Below, piece by piece: positions 56,611-64,000 of a DNA stretch of 64,000 bases (positions are counted from its first letter, which is position 1; every line of letters begins with the position of its first letter). The position numbers and the translations under genes are program-made. Source of the DNA: Noviherbaspirillum sedimenti (GTDB taxonomy: Bacteria > Pseudomonadota > Gammaproteobacteria > Burkholderiales > Burkholderiaceae_D); NCBI RefSeq assembly GCF_003590835.1, contig NZ_QYUQ01000002.1, positions 4,278,001 through 4,342,000 of the forward strand. The letters run 5' to 3'. A model generated the notes under the pieces. It was given only the letters and a program-made list of their open reading frames with translations. It did not search any database and was not told the origin of the DNA.

Positions 56611-57771
56611 TGTCATGAGTTTGAAATTCGCAGACAAAATCGTTCAATACTGGCCATGATGTCATCAGCGGACTTGGTCCAGACAAACGGCTTGGGGGCG
56701 GCGTTATTGAGTTTGAGGTAATCGCGAATGGCGTCTTCCAATTGACGGGTCGAACGATGGGTTCCGCGGCGAATTTGTTTTTCGGTCAGCGTGGCGAACC
56801 AGCGCTCGACCTGGTTGAGCCACGAAGCAGAGGTCGGCGTGAAATGTACGTGGAAGCGCGGATGACGGGCGAACCAATTGCGGATGGTTGGTGTCTTGTG
56901 CGTACCATAGTTATCCATCACCAAATGAATGTCCAAATCGCTCGGAACGGAGGCTTCGATCGTGCGTAAGAATTTCAGAAATTCACTGCTGCGATGCCGC
57001 CGGTGCAACTGCCCGATGACTTCGCCCGTGGCAATGTCGAGCGCGGCAAACAAGGTCGTCGTGCCATGACGTTGGTAGTCATGGGTGCGCCGTTCTGCAA
57101 CGCCAGGAGCCAGCGGCAAGATTGGCTGGGTCCGATCCAACGCCTGAATCTGGCTCTTCTCATCGACGCACAGCACCATCGCCTTGACCGGCGGATCGAT
57201 GTACAGCCCCACGATGTCGCGGGTCTTCTCGACAAACAGCGGATCGGTGGATAGCTTGAAGGTTTCCTGACGATGCGGTTGCAAGCCAAATGCGCGCCAG
57301 ATACGGCTGACCGCCGTTTGCGACAGCTTAGCTTCGCGTGCCATGGTGCGCGTACTCCAGTGCGTGGCGTTCGACGGTTTCTCTTCCAGCGTCTTGGCGA
57401 TCACGGCATCGACGCGCGCATCATCGATCGTGCGCGGCGCGCCCGAGCGGGGGGCGTCCAGCAAACCATCCAATCTCATTTGCACAAAGCGCCCGCGCCA
57501 TTTCGATACCGTCTGCCCCGTCACTGCAAGTTTGGCGGCGACCGCCTTGTTCTCCGCTCCGTCGGCACATTCCAGCACGATGCGCGAACGCAGAGCCAAT
57601 GCTTGCGCCGTCTTGCGTCGGCGTGCCCAAGCATGCAATTGTTCTTGTTCTTCTGCGCTCAACACCAACGCCGCTTTCGGTCTGCCTGCCATATCATCCT
57701 CACTGTCGAAAACAATAAAACTGGGACAGCGAACAGGCAAAATAATTCAACGAATTTCAAACTCAGGACAC
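56610..57771 (-). mobile_element. IS630-like insertion sequence
   Basis: The element is about 1162 bp. Left GTGTCATGAGTTTGAAATTC (from 56610) and the reverse complement of the right end differ at one base. TA dinucleotides flank both sides (56608-56609 and 57772-57773), as expected for IS630 transposition. The left TA lies within the CTAG that ends the IS1182-like element. Confidence 0.92.
56613..57692 (-). CDS. IS630 family transposase
   Basis: The 359-aa product (start MAGRPKAAL at 57692, GAGG before it) has an N-terminal helix-turn-helix ([13 protein letters not shown] near residues 57-69) and a DDE domain: [12 protein letters not shown] (first D), [12 protein letters not shown] (second D) and [13 protein letters not shown] (E). 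The reading frame is complete, with no internal stop, so transposase may be functional. A longer start at 57740 exists without a better ribosome site. Confidence 0.93.
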   Translation of the reverse strand: MAGRPKAALVLSAEEQEQLHAWARRRKTAQALALRSRIVLECADGAENKAVAAKLAVTGQTVSKWRGRFVQMRLDGLLDAPRSGAPRTIDDARVDAVIAKTLEEKPSNATHWSTRTMAREAKLSQTAVSRIWRAFGLQPHRQETFKLSTDPLFVEKTRDIVGLYIDPPVKAMVLCVDEKSQIQALDRTQPILPLAPGVAERRTHDYQRHGTTTLFAALDIATGEVIGQLHRRHRSSEFLKFLRTIEASVPSDLDIHLVMDNYGTHKTPTIRNWFARHPRFHVHFTPTSASWLNQVERWFATLTEKQIRRGTHRSTRQLEDAIRDYLKLNNAAPKPFVWTKSADDIMASIERFCLRISNS

Positions 57772-57790
57772 TAGTGTCTGGCGGAGAAAT

Positions 57791-57835
57791 GTAAAAACAC
57801 CGGCAGGCGATGCCGCATGCCAGCTGGTGTTTTAC
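57791..57835 (-). terminator. Terminator of the small exported repeat protein
   Basis: On the minus strand GTAAAACACCAGC and the arm ending GGTGTTTTTAC pair over 12-13 bases around a bulged middle with TGCCGCATGCC. The structure lies about 38 bases after the stop codon of the minus-strand gene at 57874, ending in a T-rich arm. Confidence 0.7.
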
Positions 57836-57873
57836 TGGATGGCGTGCAGCGGAAAAATCCGGCTTTCTCTCGC

Positions 57874-58155
57874 TTACTTGCGGGTTGCCGAAGAGGCGGG
57901 ATCTTGCGCGGTCACTACCCAGGGCTCCATCGTGTTGGCGAAATTCACGGCAGGCGTTGCCTGTTTGCCGATACCGGCGCCGGCACTGGCATTGGCTGCC
58001 TGAATATCCGGTCCGCTGGATACGCCTTTGTCCTGGGCGGTCACTTCATAAGGCGTCAGGGAATTCTGAAAAGTCACTTCAGGGGTTTCCACAGCATAGG
58101 CGCTGGCGGCGCAGAGAGTGGCGGCAACGGTGGCGATCAGTTTTTTTGCATTCAT
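57874..58155 (-). CDS. Small exported protein with a repeated VTAQD motif
   Basis: The 93-aa product has a clear signal peptide (KKLIATVAATLCAASAYA, cleavage near residue 21). The mature part has two similar units, VTFQNSLTPYEVTAQD and VNFANTMEPWVVTAQD, spaced by about 26 residues rich in Ala and Gly. No catalytic or metal motif is visible. It is divergent from a LysR gene, so its expression may be controlled by that regulator. No recognised family. Confidence 0.75.
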   Translation of the reverse strand: MNAKKLIATVAATLCAASAYAVETPEVTFQNSLTPYEVTAQDKGVSSGPDIQAANASAGAGIGKQATPAVNFANTMEPWVVTAQDPASSATRK

Positions 58156-58341
58156 TTTTCATTCTCCGAAATTTCAGTTCAAGTATCCGAACGAGCGCAT
58201 GTCTTACGATGCGATCGACTGCGGTTCTGGGGAGGAGCTTGCGTTCATGCGTTCCCGATGAGCAAACTTTATCGGTTTCTGATTCGGAGAAAAAGAATGT
58301 AAATCACAGTACACTATTGCGAAATCAGCAGGAATTGAAAA

Positions 58342-59256
58342 ATGGATCGATTGCAATCAATGCGTGCGTTTGCGCGGGTCGTCGAGCACGGGGGCTTTGC
58401 CCGTGCCGCCCGCAGCCTGAACGTTTCGGACACGGTGGTCACCCGCCTGGTCGCCGACCTGGAAACCCATCTTGGCACGCGATTGCTTAACCGTACGACC
58501 CGCAAGCTGTCCCTGACGGAAACCGGTCAGGTGTATCTGGAACGCGTAAGCCAGATCCTGCTGGATATCGAGGATGCCGATGCGGCGGCATCCTTGATGT
58601 CGAAAACGCCTGCGGGGACCTTGCGCATCTTCTCTTCGGTTGGCATCGGCAAGTCCCAATTGTCGGCGCTGCTGCCCCGGTTTGCCGCAGTCAATCCGGA
58701 AATCGTCCTGGATACGACGTTTGCGGACAGGCCGGCGGACCTGGTAGAAGAGGGCTTCGATGTCGGCGTCCTGATCGGCACAGTTCAGCAATTCGATGCG
58801 ACGATGATCGCCCGCCAGCTGTGCATCACCCAGACATTCCTGGTGGCCTCGCCGGGATATGTCAAAAAATACGGCGCACCGAAACGTCCTGACGATCTGA
58901 CCAGGCATCAATGCCTTACCTATCCGTTCGAATCGGTAAGGCATCGCTGGACCCTGCACAATGCCCGGGGCAGTGTCGATGTCCCGATCACCGGCCGGGT
59001 GATCACCAACAGCGTCGACCTGTTGCGCGAATGTGCGCTGGCGGATATGGGGATATTCATTCTCCCCTCGTTTGCAGTCAGGGACGGCCTGTCGTCCGGG
59101 CGCCTGGTCCGCGTGCTGCCCGATTACCACCTTGAACGGCTGCCGATCATGCTGGTCTATCCGAGCCGCCGTCTTTTGTCGGCAAAAGTGCGGGCTTTCG
59201 TGGATTTCATGGTGGCACGCTTCCCCGACCCGGAAGCTGACAGTTGGCTGCCTTGA
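58342..59256 (+). CDS. LysR family transcriptional regulator
   Basis: The 304-aa protein starts MDRLQSMRAFARVVEHGGFA, a winged helix-turn-helix with recognition helix RAARSLNVSDTVVTRLVADL (about 22-41) and LGTRLLNRTTRKLSLTETGQ (about 45-64). The C-terminal periplasmic-binding-like domain (about 90-295) would bind an unknown effector. It is divergent from the small exported protein over 186 bases. The N-terminus resembles regulators of the DhcR/ArgP-like LTTR group. Ligand unknown. Confidence 0.95.
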   Translation: MDRLQSMRAFARVVEHGGFARAARSLNVSDTVVTRLVADLETHLGTRLLNRTTRKLSLTETGQVYLERVSQILLDIEDADAAASLMSKTPAGTLRIFSSVGIGKSQLSALLPRFAAVNPEIVLDTTFADRPADLVEEGFDVGVLIGTVQQFDATMIARQLCITQTFLVASPGYVKKYGAPKRPDDLTRHQCLTYPFESVRHRWTLHNARGSVDVPITGRVITNSVDLLRECALADMGIFILPSFAVRDGLSSGRLVRVLPDYHLERLPIMLVYPSRRLLSAKVRAFVDFMVARFPDPEADSWLP

Positions 59257-59300
59257 ACCACCGTCACGTAGCCGGGCATGCCAGACGCTATAATTAAAAA

Positions 59301-60107
59301 ATGAAATTGCGCATTGCCACCTACAATATCCACAAGGGCGTCTCATCCATCGGTAGCCGCCCGCGCATTCATGCCATGAAGAACGCCGTCGGCAATTTAC
59401 ATGCCGATATCCTGTTCTTGCAGGAAGTTCAGGGGCGTCATGATCTGCTGGCGGCGAAACATGCCACCAACTGGCCGGAAGTGGGGCAGCATGATTTCCT
59501 GGCGGGAGACGAGTCCTACCACGTTGCCTACGGCATGAACGCGGTCTATGACCATGGCCATCACGGTAATGCCCTGGTGAGCCGCTATCCGATTGCCTCG
59601 TTCAGCAACCAGGATGTTTCCGACCATGCATTTGAGAAGCGTGGCATCCTGCATTGCGTGGTGCGTCCGGCGGATTGCGGTACCGATATTCATTGCTTTG
59701 TGATCCACCTCGGCCTGTTTTCCGGCAGCCGAAAGCGGCAAACCCTGGCCCTGGTCGAGGCGGTCAGGGAACTGGCGCCGCCGGATGCGCCGCTGCTGAT
59801 CGCCGGCGATTTCAACGACTGGACCAACCAGCTGAGCGCCAAGCTGCGCGCCGAACTGGGCGTGTGCGAAGTATTCGATGAAACCATTTCGCGGCGCGGT
59901 TTTGGCACCTATCTGCGGCGCCTGGCCGGGCGCGGTCCGACAATGGCGCCGGCGCGCACCTTTCCGGCCGCCATGCCATTTTTGCAGCTGGACCGGATTT
60001 ATGTGCGCGGATTTACGGTGGAAAACGCCCGCGTCTTGCATGGCGGCTTGTGGTCCCGGCTGTCCGACCATGCGCCAATTGTGGCAACATTGCATTTAAA
60101 AAAATAA
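59301..60107 (+). CDS. Endonuclease/exonuclease/phosphatase family protein
   Basis: The 268-aa EEP-fold protein has TYNIHKGVSSIG (about residues 7-18), FLQEVQGRHD (about 39-48), LIAGDFNDWTN (about 167-177) and the final LSDHAPIVATL with the catalytic His and Asp. Substrates in the fold range from DNA to phosphoinositides; none is decided here. It commonly precedes a ClsB-type phospholipase D gene, as here, in aspS-nudB-EEP-cls order. Confidence 0.92.
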   Translation: MKLRIATYNIHKGVSSIGSRPRIHAMKNAVGNLHADILFLQEVQGRHDLLAAKHATNWPEVGQHDFLAGDESYHVAYGMNAVYDHGHHGNALVSRYPIASFSNQDVSDHAFEKRGILHCVVRPADCGTDIHCFVIHLGLFSGSRKRQTLALVEAVRELAPPDAPLLIAGDFNDWTNQLSAKLRAELGVCEVFDETISRRGFGTYLRRLAGRGPTMAPARTFPAAMPFLQLDRIYVRGFTVENARVLHGGLWSRLSDHAPIVATLHLKK

Positions 60108-60180
60108 ACACGGATCCCAATGCGCAGACCTGCCTGATCCTGTTGCGGCCGTTGCCCATTCCTGTCGATGATGATGATTT

Positions 60181-61350
60181 ATGCGCTCGGTAAAATTTAC
60201 CGCTGATAACATTGTTACCTTGCTCCATTGCGGCGCCGAATTTTTTCCGGCGCTGGCAGCGGCAATCGATGCCGCGGAAGTTGAAGTGTATTTTGAAACC
60301 TACATCTTTGCGGACGACGAAACCGGCACGCGCATCGCCGCGGCCTTGCAGCGTGCGGCCGCCCGCGGGGTCTTTGTCAATGTCATCGTCGACTGGCTCG
60401 GCACCGGCGAGGCGCAAAGCCTGCGCCTGAAGCAGGAATTCGCCCGGACAGGGGTGAATTTTCGCCGTTATAACCCGTGGTTCCGGCGCGGCATGAGCCG
60501 CATGCATCGCAAATTGTGCGTGGTTGACCGGCAGATCGGATTTGTCTCCGGCCTGAATATCAACGACGACATGCGCGACGACGAGGATAGCCGCGTGATC
60601 CTGCCGGCGCCGCGCTGGGATTTCGGGGTTTCCATCATTGGCCCGCTGGTGACGGAAATTCAGCAGGAAATGGAAGCGCAATGGGTCAGCATGGGGCGTT
60701 TGCAATTGAACTTGCGCGCGCGTCTCGAACGCCTGAAGGCGTATCGCCATCCACCGCCCGACGTGACGGTGGCGCCGGCCATGGCGGCGCTGGTGGTGCG
60801 CGACAACCTGCGCAACCGCCGTACCATCGAGCGCGCCTATCTGCAGGCACTGGGGCGCGCGCGCAACGAGGTTTGGCTGGCCAACCCGTATTTTGCGCCG
60901 GGACGCAAGATGCGGGTGGCGCTGGCGGCGGCTGCTGCCCGCGGGGTCAGCGTCACCCTGTTGTTGGGCGTCGGCCAGTTTCGCCTGCAGGATGCGGTGG
61001 CGCGCTCGTATTACCCGAAACTCCTGAAAAGCGGTGTGCGCATCCTTGAGTACCGCAAGACCCAGTTGCATGGCAAGGTGGCGGTGGTGGATGACCAGTG
61101 GGCAACGGTTGGCTCCAGCAATTACGATGGCTTGAGCCTGTTCATCAACCAGGAAGCCAACGTCGTGGTGCGGGATGTTGCGTTTGCCACTGCCTTGCGC
61201 CAGCAAATTGCCAGCGGCGTCGCCGACAGCGTGGCGGTGCGGCAGGAAGACTTTGCAAAAATTCACTGGTGCAAGCGCATCGGCTATCGCATTGCCTATT
61301 TTTTTTACCGCAATACCATCCGCTTCATCACCTGGGCTAACGAATCCTGA
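60181..61350 (+). CDS. clsB: Phospholipase D-family cardiolipin synthase (ClsB-like)
   Basis: The 389-aa protein has two HKD motifs: HRKLCVVDRQIGFVSGLN (about residues 110-127) and LHGKVAVVDDQWATVGSSNY (about 298-317). There is no N-terminal transmembrane pair, which separates it from ClsA and fits ClsB. It joins two phosphatidylglycerols or uses phosphatidylethanolamine to form cardiolipin. The symbol is tentative because other PLD hydrolases share the motifs. Confidence 0.88.
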   Translation: MRSVKFTADNIVTLLHCGAEFFPALAAAIDAAEVEVYFETYIFADDETGTRIAAALQRAAARGVFVNVIVDWLGTGEAQSLRLKQEFARTGVNFRRYNPWFRRGMSRMHRKLCVVDRQIGFVSGLNINDDMRDDEDSRVILPAPRWDFGVSIIGPLVTEIQQEMEAQWVSMGRLQLNLRARLERLKAYRHPPPDVTVAPAMAALVVRDNLRNRRTIERAYLQALGRARNEVWLANPYFAPGRKMRVALAAAAARGVSVTLLLGVGQFRLQDAVARSYYPKLLKSGVRILEYRKTQLHGKVAVVDDQWATVGSSNYDGLSLFINQEANVVVRDVAFATALRQQIASGVADSVAVRQEDFAKIHWCKRIGYRIAYFFYRNTIRFITWANES

Positions 61351-61370
61351 TCAGCAAGCCGAGAGCGAAC

Positions 61371-61757
61371 ATGAATACCAGCAGCGCCGCCGTGCGCATC
61401 GACAAATGGCTGTGGGCAGCCCGTTTCTTCAAGACCCGTTCGCTGGCGACCGCTGCGGTCGATGGCGGCAAGGTGCGCTTGAATGGCGAACGGATCAAGC
61501 CGGCGCGCGGTGTCAAGCCTGGCGACACCCTGGCCATCGACAACGGTGCGACCGAATGGGAAGTGGAAGTGCGTGCGCTGTCGGAAACGCGTGGCCCCGC
61601 CGCCGTGGCCCAGACCCTGTACGAAGAAACTGTGCAAAGTATAGCCAAGCGGCAACATAACGACGAACAAAGGCAATTTTTGCATGAGCCGAGCGAGGCG
61701 ATCCGTGGGCGGCCAACCAAGCGCGATCGTCGCAAGCTGGACCGCTCATCCTGGTAA
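61371..61757 (+). CDS. hslR: S4-domain RNA-binding protein, Hsp15-like
   Basis: The 128-aa protein has an S4 fold, RIDKWLWAARFFKTRSLATA (residues 9-28) and VRLNGERIKPARGVKPGD (about 36-53), and a basic tail with RPTKRDRRKLDRSSW. Hsp15 binds stalled 50S subunits carrying nascent chains and recycles them. It follows clsB by 20 bases. Length and tail agree with Hsp15; other S4 proteins cannot be entirely excluded. Confidence 0.9.
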   Translation: MNTSSAAVRIDKWLWAARFFKTRSLATAAVDGGKVRLNGERIKPARGVKPGDTLAIDNGATEWEVEVRALSETRGPAAVAQTLYEETVQSIAKRQHNDEQRQFLHEPSEAIRGRPTKRDRRKLDRSSW

Positions 61758-61798
61758 TCGTACACAATCTGCCGGTTACGCAAATTCCGCAAATCTTG

Positions 61799-61838
61799 TT
61801 TGACTTTTGCCACGCCATGCATAATAGTACGATCGTAC
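61799..61838 (+). promoter_or_regulatory. Promoter and palindromic operator of the TetR gene
   Basis: TTGACT (61799-61804) is followed after 16 bases by TAATAG (61821-61826 region), a likely -35/-10 pair. The perfect 12-bp palindrome GTACGATCGTAC lies at 61827-61838, extended by AATA/ATTATT on each side, immediately after the -10 element. It sits 40 bases before the regulator ATG, so TetR autorepression is likely. Confidence 0.75.
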
Positions 61839-61877
61839 GATTATTTGGCAATCGTTTCACAGGACAATGCACCCGGC

Positions 61878-62495
61878 ATGGCATCACGACATTTGAGCAA
61901 GGGCGAGCAAACCCACGTCGCCATCCTTGACGCAGCGCTGGCCATGGCCAGCCGCGAAGGGCTGGAAGGCTTGACGATAGGTTTGCTGGCTGACAAGATG
62001 AGCATGAGTAAATCGGGCGTGTTTGCCCATTTTGGCTCGCGCGAGGAGTTGCAGATCGCCGTGGTCAAGCGCTACCACGATCAGTTCGAGCAAGAGATTT
62101 TCTTTCCCAGCATGAAGCAGCCGCGCGGCTTGCCGCGCCTGCGCGCCCTGTTTTCCGCGTGGGTCAGGCGCGTCACGATAGAGATCGCCTCGGGCTGCAT
62201 CTATATCAGCGGCGCGGTCGAATACGACGACCGTCCGGGTGCCATCCGGGAAGAGCTGGCGGCGATGGTGCGTACCTGGCAGGGCAGCCTGCGGCGTTGT
62301 GTGCAGCAGGCGATCGACGAGGGCCATTTGCGCGCCGATACCGATCCTGACCAGATGGTGTTCGAAATGTATGGCCTGGTGCTGGCGCTGCACCATGATG
62401 CCCGTTTCATCCAGCGTCCGGGCAGCGTGCAGCATGCGCAAACCGGTTTTGAACGACTGATCGAGAGCTATCAAACCACGAACAATAGCAATTAA
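61878..62495 (+). CDS. TetR/AcrR family transcriptional regulator
   Basis: The 205-aa protein has an N-terminal helix-turn-helix: ILDAALAMASREGLEGLTIG (about residues 15-34) and KMSMSKSGVFAHFGSREELQ (about 39-58). The C-terminal helical domain would bind an effector such as an acyl-CoA. It lies 15 bases before an acyl-CoA dehydrogenase gene in the same direction, so it probably controls fatty-acid oxidation. The ATG at 61878 is chosen from the length of the family. Confidence 0.93.
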   Translation: MASRHLSKGEQTHVAILDAALAMASREGLEGLTIGLLADKMSMSKSGVFAHFGSREELQIAVVKRYHDQFEQEIFFPSMKQPRGLPRLRALFSAWVRRVTIEIASGCIYISGAVEYDDRPGAIREELAAMVRTWQGSLRRCVQQAIDEGHLRADTDPDQMVFEMYGLVLALHHDARFIQRPGSVQHAQTGFERLIESYQTTNNSN

Positions 62496-62510
62496 CCTCA
62501 GGAGACCGTC

Positions 62511-64000
<1,490 letters not shown>

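Overview
The window comes from a Gram-negative betaproteobacterium, most likely order Burkholderiales and probably family Oxalobacteraceae. I infer this from the GC-rich coding style and from the gene order: M16 pair-rsmD-coaD-ferredoxin, pth-rplY-prs-tRNA-Gln-ispE-lolB-TPR-mutM-mutY, rapZ-hprK-ptsN on the opposite strand, a very long FAD/Fe-S oxidase, ubiE-ubiJ-ubiB, aspS-nudB, and a Gram-negative porin. No database search was run, so genus and species are open. Layout: (1) 1-3.9 kb: the end of one M16 peptidase gene, a second non-catalytic M16 gene, rsmD, coaD and a 2x[4Fe-4S] ferredoxin whose 5' end is duplicated around a 99-bp hairpin-rich insert. (2) 3.9-20.4 kb: an accessory island between the ferredoxin and ychF. 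It holds a MOSC protein, a ParE/ribbon-helix-helix toxin-antitoxin pair with a third overlapping small ORF, a complete type I Wadjet anti-plasmid operon (jetABCD), a divergent J-domain gene, a hairpin-dense AT-rich stretch, an unknown 284-aa protein, a RelB/ParE pair with a clear operator, an overlapping mntA-hepT-unknown trio and a class II Fic protein with an operator-like repeat array. (3) 20.4-38.2 kb: housekeeping genes for ribosome-associated GTPase, translation, PRPP, isoprenoids, lipoprotein sorting, 8-oxoG repair (mutM/mutY around a dynamin-like GTPase), the nitrogen PTS branch with HprK and RapZ, queF and ilvA. (4) 38.4-52 kb: a 1331-residue FAD/Fe-S oxidoreductase, the ubiquinone genes ubiE/ubiJ/ubiB, a sodium:solute symporter, a FmdB zinc-ribbon protein, a DUF502 membrane protein, aspS and nudB. 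(5) 52-59.3 kb: a second accessory block with an acyl-CoA synthetase, a porin, an IS1182-like element directly abutted by an IS630-like element, a small exported repeat protein and a divergent LysR regulator. (6) 59.3-64 kb: an EEP hydrolase, a cardiolipin-synthase-like phospholipase D protein, an Hsp15-like S4 protein, a TetR regulator with a palindromic operator, and an acyl-CoA dehydrogenase cut by the window end. The most interesting part is the 4.8-20.4 kb island. Four post-segregational or defence modules and one anti-plasmid SMC system sit together. Two of them carry extra conserved-looking genes without an assigned role: the J-domain protein beside Wadjet, and the 383-aa protein translationally coupled to HEPN/MNT. 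These are the best candidates for undescribed accessory components.
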